Below, piece by piece: positions 55,151 to 64,000 of a DNA stretch of 64,000 nt. Every line of letters starts with the position of its first letter. Within the stretch, counting starts at the first letter, position 1. Source of the DNA: Isoetes taiwanensis (taxonomy: Eukaryota > Streptophyta > Lycopodiopsida > Isoetales > Isoetaceae); the NCBI GenBank assembly GCA_021234155.1, contig JAJEKV010000005.1, positions 4,530,952 to 4,594,951 of the forward strand, read 5' to 3'. A model generated the notes under the pieces. The model did no database searches and was not told the origin of the DNA. It saw only the letters and a list, made by a program, of their open reading frames with translations. The translations under genes were made by a program, and so were the position numbers.

Positions 55151-56023
55151 TTCTCCCCACCTTGAAATGATGCTTTGTCCGGCAAAGATCGTGGGTCTCC
55201 CCACCTTGGGATCTTCCTAACCTTACAACCTTTGCAATCAACGTGATACCTACAATATAATCTTTATACATTTATCGCGATTACTCTAAGGTAATTACTT
55301 TTAGAACATTATTACGTTATTATATTATGGAATACTTATCAATTCATAACACCATTAACAAGTTATTCACTATGTTAAGTTAGACAAAATTTCAGCATTT
55401 CATATCTATAATTACTGTCCGAGGTACTCTTCATTCCTTGCAACACATTCCAACAAAACTTGTGTTGCAAGTCTTAAATCTTCGACCTCCTTGCCCTCCG
55501 GAGCGCTCTACTGGCCTGCAGGTCGACACTACGTTAGTACCGTTTTAATTGTTTAATAAATTTTGGTTATATGGTGACCACCCCACCTATCTACATGAAT
55601 GCATGGCTAATCTCCCGGCGTAGGAAGAGGATGAATCTTCCATAATGGCCGGGGAGACAGCGCCTATATGCCTATATGCCGCTCATGCCTACACCTCTAG
55701 TTGCCCAGCGTGGAGGATATCCTTCTCGCGTGGGGGCGTGAAGGATGGATTCCTCCTATCAAAGCATATATGGGGCTAAAGGTGCTTTCCCTATCAATGC
55801 ATTCCTTAATGACCTCTTTTCTCTCGAGGCCGTCTCCTTCCGTGGGACAGAAGTAGACTTTCTAATCTACCTTCCACTCGCCCAAGCGGAAACGCGGTCA
55901 TGCCTACATTGACATTACACCACGCCCTAGAGATCACCGTAGTGGTCTCATCATCGGTAACAGCGCATGCGACCCATACCAAGCATAGGTTGCATGCGTA
56001 GATTAATCTATACAAGAATTAAC
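55151..56023 (-). mobile_element. 3' untranslated part of element C
   Basis: About 870 bp without a gene between the chromodomain stop and the polypurine tract. It carries the family landmarks TGGCCTGCAGGTC and CTAATCTCCCGGCGTAGGAAG shared with element B. Confidence 0.7.
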
Positions 56024-57600
56024 CTACGCAAATCGACATGCCTGAGACGATTTCTTCCCGTCCCATTGCTCCATAAACTGTGGGTACTGCTTTACCAAAT
56101 CCTTCTTAAGTACCCACGTCGCGTCTTCCACTGGCAAGTGTTTCCACTTGACCAAGTATTGGAGGAACTCCGACCTCCTTGTCTTCTTGAAAGCTTTATC
56201 AAGAATCATTTCTGGAACTATTTCCAGCTGCTCCTCCGTCATTTCCAACAACGTTGGAGTGTCCAAAACTTAAATGATTTGGGTATGCTTCTTCAACAAA
56301 CTCACGTGGAAGACCTTATGAATCTTTAGGTGTGCTGGCAATTCTAACTTGTAGGATTGATTACCTACTCTCTTGATTATTCTGAAGGGTCCAGCCCACC
56401 TTGGAGCAAGCTTCTTGCAATTGCCAATCCTGAGCTTCGCCTGCTTCACCTTTATCTTGAGCCATACATCATCTCCAACTTTGAACTCTCTTACCGTTCG
56501 ATGCTTATCGGCGATGCTCTTTTGTCGACTTCTTGCTGCTAGCGAATACCCTCGAACCTCTTCCACGAGCTGCTTTATATCGGCCAACATCTGGCTGCGA
56601 AACTTCTACTTTTGACGGGGGTTGTGCCAAGTAATGCGGAGTTAGGCAATCGATAGCCATAATTGATCATAAATGGCGACATTTGGGACGATTCCTGCTT
56701 GGTGCTATTGTATGCAAACTCCACCAAGTGAATAAATTCTTCCCACATACTTTGCTTATTCCAGACATAGTTTCGTAGCATGTCTTCTAAGATCCTGTTG
56801 GTCCGCTCCGTCTGGCCATCCGTCTGAGGATGATACGCCGTGCTCATGGATAGCTTGGTCTGAATTGTCGCAAAGAGGTCTTGCCAAAAGGCACTCATGA
56901 ACCGGATCTCCGTCGGAGATAATCTCCCTTGGCATGCCATGAAGCCCTAAGATCTCTTTGGTGAAGAGCTTTGTTTGTATCCATAGCTGTATCTCGTAGT
57001 CTGCCAAGCAAGGCACAAATGTGCCATCTTTGACAACTTGTCGACCACTACCATCAAGGCATCCTTGCCTCTCATTTGTTCTTAGGAGTCCCGTGATGAA
57101 ATCCATGCCGATTACCTCCCACTTAGCGTTTGGCATCGCTAATGGCTCTAATGCCCCCCGAATTGAAGCTGCTTCCGCCTTCCGTCTGGGGCATAGCCGA
57201 CATTCCTTGATGTAGCGAGCTATTTGCTTCTTCATTCCCGGCCAATAATAGGCTGCTGCGCAAGACTTTGAAATATGTTTTCATGAATCCCGCATGGCCA
57301 GCTATTGGGCTGTTGTGCGTGTCATGGAGGATCAACTTCCTTACACCGATGATTCGCACGCACAACTTGTTCTTATGGTATAACAGGTTGCCTTCCTTCT
57401 TATAATGCTTGAAGGCCTCCCCGCTCTTTATCTGTTCTAGCCTCCTTAGAGAGGCTTGCCCATACTTCCAAAAATCCACATCCGTTGGCAAGGACTCTTC
57501 AATCCTCTTACCAAAGTCATTTGGAGAAAGGGGCCGAAATTGCGTTGCAATGCACTCTAGTTGTCGGGGGATGCCTTGAAAGCGCATCTGCTACCACATT
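56024..57600 (-). pseudogene. gypsy C integrase and chromodomain
   Basis: Several frames. The zinc part lies at about 57180-57330 (HDTHNSPIAGHAGF). The core has IGMDFITGLL and, in a later frame, MSTAYHPQTDGQTERTNR (56760-56940). The C-terminal part is KIKVKQAKLRIGNCKKLAPR at 56270-56590. The chromodomain is at 56024-56266 (LQYLVKWKHLPVEDATWVLK). Frame breaks near 56940, 57130 and 56270 make it inactive. It is closely similar to element A over the same parts. Confidence 0.85.
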
Positions 57601-58100
57601 GAGTTTCCACGGCTTGTAGACTATATCAAAGTCGTATTCCTCGAGGAACTCCATCCATCTCCGCTGCCTCAGTTGAGGTGTGGTTGCGTGAATACATATT
57701 GGAGGCTCGATGGTGGGTATCCAATTGGAACTTCCTTCCCAAGAGATAATGCCTCCATATTCTTAATGCCACGACAAGCGCAAGCAATTCGATGTCGTGC
57801 GTTGGGTGGCGGCGTCTGGCGTTTCATTTTTTACGGAATCATCGCTACCACCGCTCTTCTTGCATAAGCACCTTTTGTAGCTATCTTACTTTCGCATCCG
57901 TTGCTACAAGCTTATCTTTCTCCGGGTCAGAAGCGAGGTTAAAGGCTGGGGCTTTGTTAAAGCTTCCTTCAACAATTCAAATCCCTTTTGGGCTTTCTTG
58001 TGCCAATGCTCTACCCAATCTTTCACCTTCTACGCCCTCGTCAGTGCATTACGTTAGCGGGGCTGCTATCTTATGAAAGTTCTTCACGAACTTCCTGTAG
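57600..58100 (-). pseudogene. gypsy C RNase H
   Basis: RNase H residues are recognisable in broken minus-strand frames: the VATDASK region near 57895, and [16 protein letters not shown] near 57640-57670 followed by a YKPWKLNVV-like end. There are many small indels. It lies between the RT and the integrase as expected. Confidence 0.65.
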
Positions 58101-58108
58101 TACCACAA

Positions 58109-59130
58109 CTAGGCCAGAAAACTTCGACCTCGTGCACATTCTTGGCCCAGCGAATCAACTGCTTCAATCTTGGCGGGGTCCGTCGAGATGCCTATGCCGA
58201 GATCACATGACCAAGGTATTCCACCTTCTCTGTTGCGAAGTGGCGCCGACAACTTGGCGCATAACCGGTGCCTCCTCAACTTCTCTAGCACCCTTCTCAA
58301 GTGTTGCACGTGCTCTTCAAGGGATCTGCTATACACCAAAATGTCATCAAAGAAAACAATCACAAAGGTGTCCAGGAACTCCCTGAAGATATCGTTCATG
58401 AGCCTCATGAGCGTTGCGGGGGCATTTGATAAGCGAAAGGCATCACTTGTGAACTCATAATGCCCATACCAAGTCACGAAGGCGGTCTTGTGGATATCCT
58501 CCTCCTTTATCCGTGTCGATGATAACCTGACCTTAAGTCGATTTTGGAGAAGATCTTTGCTCCTTGAAGCTGATCCATCAAGTCGTCCTCGATCTTGGAA
58601 GCGCATACTTGTTCTTAATGGTGTGCTTATTCAACTGCATAGTCTATGCACATTCTCAAAGATCCATCCTTCTTCTTGACAAAAAGAATGGGCGCTCAAA
58701 CGGCGAGACACTAGGTCTAATGAAACCTAGGTCGGCGGCTCCTCGCGCTTCTTTTTAGCTCAGACAACTCCTGCGTTGTCATTCTATATGGAGCCTTGCT
58801 TGTCGGTTTGTTCGGTTCGAGTGCTATCTGCTTTTCGACTCCCCTATAAGGAGGGAGCTGCTTGATCTCATCTGGAAAGAGATCGTGGAACTCCGTGATC
58901 AACTTAGCTATTTGCCTCGGCAAACTTGCGAGCATCTTGTCTTCTTTGCTTCCTTCCAATTCCGGCTCACTAATCTCAAGCTTGAAGATGTATGCTACCG
59001 CTCACTCTTGATGCACTTGAGCGGTAGTTTAGAAGACATACAATCGCATGATGGGGACAACTTCTTTGTTATCTCAATGATCTTGCCGTCGGGTGTTGGG
59101 AAGGTCACCTTCCGCTTCCACAATCAATAA
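58109..59130 (-). pseudogene. gypsy C reverse transcriptase
   Basis: RT blocks in two or more frames: [20 protein letters not shown] (58717-58959), then [40 protein letters not shown] and the catalytic FFDDILVYS (58109-58606). Several stretches between are out of frame. It is the most decayed RT of the three gypsy copies. Confidence 0.8.
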
Positions 59131-59720
59131 TGGCCCCTCGCTGGTCCAAGGTACTCCATACCTATTATCAAGTCATATTTGCCGATGCTCATTACCTCCG
59201 CCCCCATCCGGATCTTAATCCCCGCAAGTCGATGTCAAAGTTGATTCTTTTTTACTGCCGATGCGCCTTACTTTGCTCCACTTGCTAAGACAACGGGCCT
59301 TGGCTTTGACTTTAATGGTTTCAACTTCAACATTTGAACCATTACGGGAGATGCAAAGTTATGGCTACTTCGAATCTATTAGGACTATAAATGACTTGGC
59401 CTTGGCCTTTCCCCTTTGTGGAAATTACTTTATCTTGGCTCTCTGCTTGCTCTGTATCTATTGCGGCAAAGATATGACACTCACCACCTGAATGTAGTCG
59501 CGGGCCTCCTGCCGTCGTCGTCGAGACAGTGTCCCAATCTCCCAACTCGCTAGCGGCGCACTCATGACATATGGGCGGTTCAACGTCCTATGGCCTGGCT
59601 GGAAACACACGAAACAAAGGCGCTTTTCTATGCACTCTGTCTCTTTTCCTTGGGCATGGCTGCCGAAAGGATCGCCTTTGCTTTGGAGTAGTTTGACCCT
59701 TCACTGTTTGTCTTTGAAGG
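59131..59720 (-). pseudogene. gypsy C protease and zinc knuckle
   Basis: The minus-strand frames carry ECHIFAAIDTEQAESQDKVI (about 59430-59500), matching the pre-protease segment of element B. The protease core follows in other frames near 59280-59400. No intact D-T/S-G active site is readable. Confidence 0.55.
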
Positions 59721-60812
59721 ACACACAGCTTCTTCTCCCGCTTGTTTCCCTTGATTGCCACTATATGGGGCTCTAGGCTGGTCCCGGCCGGCTGTTCTCG
59801 GGCTAAAAGCTGCCTTTGCCTTGCCTTTATCTTGGTATCTGTTGCCTCTGCCCGCTATTAAGGTCCTGTCCCTTGCAAGCTTATTGCCTTGGACTCCGCT
59901 TCGATGCCGTTCTAGGGTTTATTGCCCTTACAAACTTGCGGATCTCCTCATTCGGACCTTCAATGTAGCTTTCCATGCTTCTCACCTAACTTTGGCACAT
60001 CTGACCTTAGCCTCATAAATTCCTCTGTGTATTTACATCTTGACTTGTTGCCTTGCTTTTGCAACTGTAGAACTTCTGCATCATCTTGGACTTGTGCTCT
60101 CTTGGAGCGTAATGGCGCTTTGAAGGCTTTAGCAAACTTCTTGAACACCGCAAGCATCCCTCGCTTAAGCCATGAGCCTTGGCATAGCCCTTCCACCAAA
60201 TCGTCTTTGCTCCCTTGAGGTTATTTGTTGCCACCACGCCTTTATCCTTATCCTTCATACCATAGGCATTGCCGTATTCGCTCATCTCGTCAAGCCAAGC
60301 CTCTGCTTCCATACGACACATTTCTCGCCTGAGAATTGCTCGAGCTTCCTGGCCTTCCAAACATTTCCCAATGCAGAGTCTACTTTCTTCTGGTAGTCAG
60401 AGGTTCTTGTGTCCCTTTGTCGTCCCTCCGGGTGGTTCCTCTGCCTTTCGTCTGCTCGGACTTGGTTCTGCTCTTCTTCTTCCTCAGAATCGGAGTCTGA
60501 ATCTGAGCTTGAGTCGGAGGAGTCCAAGCTGGGGGACCTTCCTCTCTTGCTCCTCTTCCTGTCTCTACCTGTTCTCCGAGCTGATGCTTGCGGCCCGGTT
60601 GGCGTTACCACCGAACACTGCTCACAGCATGCGGCTAGCAAGGCCTTTATCTGTTCGAGGTCTGTCCTCATTTGCGATATTTCTTCTTCTGGAGTCATTT
60701 GTCCAAACTCTTCAAGCAGGTTCCTTGCCGGGCGTGGCCTGGGCGGGCTCTGTTCCCCTGTAAGTTCCCGCAGTTGTCGTTCTCCTGCGCTTAGGCCTCT
60801 AGCTGCATACAC
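59721..60812 (-). pseudogene. gypsy C gag
   Basis: The start is MYAARG at 60812. The first 176 codons (60282-60812) are open, with EEEISQMRTDLEQIKALL, a basic stretch (GRDRKRSKRGRSP), an acidic Asp/Ser run and the start of the capsid (VDSALGNVWKARKLEQFSG). After that the frames break (60013-60360, 59960-60199). The acidic Ser/Asp run is also found in element B. Confidence 0.75.
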
Positions 60813-61112
60813 AAGTGGTTCATATCTACATGGTTAGTTTTCCTTGCTTTCTTGCATTATTTATGTTTGTTGGCATGGTTGAGGGGACACAAAATGTATC
60901 AACAATAACATTTATAGTGCAAGAGAATGTTATATTTATATTTTATATTACACTAATACAAGAACTTGCAACTACTGCTAATCACTTCTGTTGATGCCGG
61001 TAAGATGGATTATCCTCCAAGAACTTTTTCACTTGGGCTGTTCCCACTGAATGGCCCAAGTTCCTAAGGACATTGGCTGGAGATCCACCCTGTAATGCTC
61101 TTGCTAAATCTT

Positions 61113-61955
61113 CTATTCTGCGGTGGGAGGTGTAAGGTGTTGCACATCGATGGCTTGATCTTGCTGCCCTTTAGTAAGGTATGGCGGTCGAAGGCGTCGA
61201 GTGCTACCGCTCTTTTCACCGTTGGATTGCATACTTGGTGTTAAGGGGTAGCCGTGCATGCCGGCGAATCCCCGAGTGCAATCAGCAACGATACTCCTTC
61301 CTCGCCTGCGGGGGTGAACTTGCGGTGGATAACCGCTATTCTTCCATCCATCGGCAATGGCGGGTAATAGCGTAATGACCGTTTTGCGAGATGGGTCCTC
61401 GGCCACTCGGTATCCAGCTGCAGGTTCTTCCCAAATCATCAACCTCCACCGTGGGTGAGCTCCCCGTAGTCCTTGGATCATTCTTTGCCCTCCTCGAGGT
61501 CGGTCGCTGTCCTATCCCTCCGGGAGGTTCTCATGGACGAGCTTGCCGTTAGGATGTTTGAGGTCGCATAAGCGGATCCCCATCTGTTCTGGAGAGCAAG
61601 GAACTCTTCCTCCGTCGGTAGCTTGTTCTCCGCCTTTGTGCGCCTCCATGATCTGCCTGTTCTGTTGTAGGCTTGGATGTCGGAGGTAAACTCTCCCGTG
61701 TAAGTGTCGGCTTCCCTTACTTGGAGGGAAAGTCGGACTCTCCTCGGACGATGAAGTCGTCCAAGTCCGGATTCTTCGGAGTTGGTGCGGCAACTCTTCA
61801 GGTCGGTTACTCCTTTCCCTCGCACTCAGGGAGGTTTTGAATGTCGCTCGGGAGTAGAAACTCCTCACCTTCGGCGATAATGGGAGCGGGCTTGTGATGC
61901 CTAACTTGGGGGTGGCGCCGACTCGAGAGTCTGCCGGCTTCTTCAATCTTGCCAC
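61113..61955 (-). pseudogene. unknown broken minus-strand reading frame
   Basis: Overlapping minus frames (61512-61955, 61478-61825, 61113-61481) appear to be pieces of one protein: RRPRRVRLSLQVREAD-like and KLPTEEEFLALQNRWG in one, GIRLCDLKHPNGKLVHENL in another, then MIQGLRGAHPRWRLMIWEE and TVITLLPAIADGWKNSGY. I do not recognise a family. The position just upstream of gypsy C gag could mean an extra ORF of a retroelement, but element B has nothing similar there. Confidence 0.35.
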
Positions 61956-62283
61956 TCCCGCTCGCTTGTGCCGCTCCTCTGGCGGGTCGAGCTCAACATC
62001 GCTCTTCCTCCTCCTCGGTTCTGTTCATCCGAGTCTTCTTCCTTCCCTTCCTGCTCCCCCGTTCATCTTGTGTGAGGAGCCGTTGTTCTCTTTACTACGG
62101 CTAATGGATCCACGTCCATGGGGGGAATAGAGGTTTCCCCACAATGTTCTCGCATTGGGTGAGAAAGATTGCCAGGGCGAGTGTTGAAAGAAAGTACTTG
62201 GTCCCGTTGGCCAGTTAGGACCATTGGCTCCGGTGTGCGGTGCGCTTTGTTTGTGAGGTATTTGGCGATGTTAGGGACATCGT

Positions 62284-62721
62284 CTAATCTTTACTAGTAG
62301 GGGCCTGTCTAGGAACAAAATATCCTATACAAGGAGGGAGTTGCACTAGCGCTGGTTCTACCCTAGCTTGGAACTCAGTCAAGACTCTACTATAAGCTGG
62401 GGTCGCGTGCAAGGTTGCTTGGACGTCTACCTCCTTCCTGAAAATCTGGAAGATTTGGTCGACGTCGGCCTCGGCATGAGCTACCGGGCCGCATTGTACC
62501 ATCTCTGGAAATCGAAGTTGCCATTGATTAATTGCGAAAGAAGGTAACAAATGGTTGCAAGAGCCTCGGGGAGTTAGGAAATCGGCTAGAAGGGCAGGAG
62601 CAGATTTGTAGGGTGCTATGTGAGAAGTGACGGGTCTATTTATAGAAAAGGGGGAAACCCTAATTTTTGGATGACTTGGAAATTTCCTAGGATTGGGTAA
62701 TTCTAACTTATCTGAGGTCAA
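62284..62721 (-). CDS. hypothetical protein (145 codons)
   Basis: A single open minus-strand frame with no recognised domain (INQWQLRFPEMVQCGPVAHA, DVDQIFQIFRKEVDVQATL). Its helical middle part could be gag-like, but this is a guess. It lies in line with the frames at 61113-61955 and 63533-63724 on the same strand, so the three may be remains of one element. Confidence 0.3.
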   Translation of the reverse strand: MTSDKLELPNPRKFPSHPKIRVSPFSINRPVTSHIAPYKSAPALLADFLTPRGSCNHLLPSFAINQWQLRFPEMVQCGPVAHAEADVDQIFQIFRKEVDVQATLHATPAYSRVLTEFQARVEPALVQLPPCIGYFVPRQAPTSKD

Positions 62722-62834
62722 AATAGGAGTTTGAGGACTATAGGAGATGCTTGAACAAGGCTAGGTTACCTAAAAGATGCTATGCAGTAGGTTGAAGGTG
62801 ACTTTGACAAGTCCTGGTGAAGAATTGGTAAGAG

Positions 62835-62901
62835 GTCTCACAGCTTGCGCCTCGCTTCAATCCTAACTTTTTGTTTTGCGACGAGGCGCGAGCTGTGAGA
62901 C
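62835..62901. repeat. stem-loop 1 (20-bp arms)
   Basis: Arms 62835-62854 and 62882-62901 (GTCTCACAGCTTGCGCCTCG and its near-exact complement) pair at 19 of 20 positions around a 27-base loop. A related stem-loop lies about 200 bp downstream. Confidence 0.85.
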
Positions 62902-63033
62902 ATCAGTCCCATTTCGATTAAAGGTGTCAATTTGGGTAAACTAATGGTGTAAGGGTGATGGGCTCACCAAATTAAGCGAGAATCGACCCCTTATTTGGTC
63001 AATTTGGAGCTGTTTTGGTCAAGTTTGGGCGAG

Positions 63034-63096
63034 GTCTCACGGCTTGCCTCGCTTCAATCCTAACTTTTGTTTTATGACGGTAGCGAGCCGTGAGAC
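63034..63096. repeat. stem-loop 2 (diverged copy of stem-loop 1)
   Basis: The left arm is GTCTCACGGCTTGCCTCGC at 63034-63052 and the right arm GCGAGCCGTGAGAC at 63083-63096. The loop sequence (TTCAATCCTAACTTTT) is shared with stem-loop 1, so the whole unit was duplicated. The arm changes are partly compensatory (CAGCT to CGGCT on the left, AGCTG to AGCCG on the right). Confidence 0.8.
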
Positions 63097-63256
63097 ATCA
63101 TGTCTCTCGGCTCCCAAATGTCCTATTTCACTGAAATAAAAGCTAAAACTTATTAATTTGCTCTAATTACTCAAGTTTATGTCATCAAGGTACACAAAAT
63201 TGCTCTATATTACAAAATTTTTAATTATTTACAACAAAAAGTTTCTAAGGCGTTCT

Positions 63257-63297
63257 CCTTAATGCGGTCGCAAGACTCATGTCTTGTCGCATTAAGG
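63257..63297. repeat. short hairpin
   Basis: CCTTAATGCG and CAAGAC on the left pair with GTCTTG and CGCATTAAGG on the right, with a small bulge and a 4-6 base loop. It lies in a region without a recognised gene. Confidence 0.7.
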
Positions 63298-63532
63298 TTA
63301 CCCGCTTAAGCGTGGATAGTGCGGTGTTGAATCTTCAAAATGTTGCACTATCTTTGCCTCGGCCGCCTCTTGCATTGCCCCCACGCCTAAATGCAGTGAC
63401 TCTAAAGTTCATTCTATAGGCACTGCATAACTTCACGCACCAACCGAGCGAAGGGGGCACGGGGGATTAGGGAGACCAAGCTGCTTGTTGAAGTGTCTAA
63501 TCTCCCTTAACGCTCTTCTCTCCACCTCCTTC

Positions 63533-63724
63533 CTATCCGCTTTCTTCACGGGTGGCGGCTTGGGAACCTGGGCTTGGTGGTGGCGGCCTTAGGGTTTCTT
63601 TGCTTCGTTGGTCGCCCTCCCTCGATGAACTTAACCTGTTTTCTTCATAATATTTGTTATAGGCCTCCCATTTCTTCATGTAGGCCTCGTGCTCTCTCAT
63701 CTTCCTCTCATAAATCTTCACCAC
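63533..63724 (-). CDS. hypothetical fragment with charged helix
   Basis: An open minus frame (MVKIYERKMREHEAYMKKWE, AYNKYYEE, then a Ser/Arg and Pro-rich tail). It is strongly charged and probably helical. No family is recognised. Frames beyond it toward the window end are broken. Confidence 0.25.
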   Translation of the reverse strand: MVKIYERKMREHEAYMKKWEAYNKYYEENRLSSSREGDQRSKETLRPPPPSPGSQAATREESG

Positions 63725-64000
63725 GTTTGGTGGCGTAGGCTTCCCTGGGCAGGTCGTGGTTTCTTCTTTCTATCCCATCTTAGGGTATTGGGGGGCTTCA
63801 CGCACTTGGTCTTGGTGGGGTTGCTTTCGGTGCGGTGCTTTCGGGTACTTCACCTTTCGTCGCTGGGTGCTTGGAAGAGCTTCCACTGCAGCGTTAGGGT
63901 TGAAGTCTTCATCGGAAAAAGTCGTCGGAAGGGTTTGGGGGTTCGTCCCGGTTGCGCTCCTTGATAATAATGTTGGGGTTCGGCCTCTTCCTTGGCGGCC

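Larger units (their letters stand above)
53596..60930 (-). mobile_element. Ty3/gypsy chromovirus element C
   Basis: Minus-strand order: gag (60812 leftward), protease, RT, RNase H, integrase, chromodomain (56024), 3' untranslated part, polypurine tract, 3' LTR. It has all domains but many frame breaks. The 5' LTR is not seen beyond about 60930. Its LTR sits directly against the copia gag; GTAGT (53591-53595) is the candidate target duplication, but the partner is missing. Confidence 0.85.

Noticed and set aside
60409-60837. Ser-rich + strand frame
   Set aside because: Antisense of the acidic Asp/Ser run in gypsy C gag.

Overview
The window reads as nuclear DNA of a land plant. It is rich in degraded retrotransposons (Ty3/gypsy chromoviruses, Ty1/copia, LINEs) and holds one intact, intron-rich housekeeping gene. 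The residues of the primase gene, the PPR relics, and the GPAT and MCM9 exon fragments are all plant-like. A fern or another large-genome non-seed plant is my inference, not shown.

Layout. 1-353: 3' end of a LINE lying against a gypsy protease. 354-5516: gypsy element A (+) with chromodomain and 3' LTR. 5517-15150: relics, namely a gypsy LTR piece, a pair of 0.5-kb direct repeats, an element end with CACTA-like features, a copia relic and a truncated minus-strand gypsy LTR. 15209-19218: intact PRI2 (DNA primase large subunit, 19 exons) with an E2F-like site just upstream. 19219-24121: non-coding DNA, a second LINE 3' half and a tyrosine-recombinase fragment. 24122-about 31950: gypsy element B (-), lacking integrase, with a solo LTR inserted in its 3' untranslated part.

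32250-37182 (-): the most unusual locus, a multi-exon gene or gene relic. In translation order it has an RG-rich start, a DGQHS (ParB/DGQHR-like) exon, a long exon of possible methyltransferase type, and an FCP1/NIF-like HAD domain. Its introns and surroundings carry about 20 copies of a 13-bp palindrome (CACGCCNGGCGTG). 38674-43530: a segment bounded by inverted repeats that carries exon pieces of a GPAT, of MCM9 and of PPR genes, with a perfect 48-bp hairpin at its left edge.

45459-47803: LINE ORF1-like (DUF4283) relic against another gypsy LTR piece. 48459-53595: almost intact copia element (-). 53596-about 60930: gypsy element C (-). 61100-63724: frame-broken minus-strand reading frames of unknown nature and two related stem-loops.

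Apart from PRI2 and possibly the FCP1-like locus, nothing here looks like a working host gene. The other coding sequences are parts of mobile elements or pieces carried by them.
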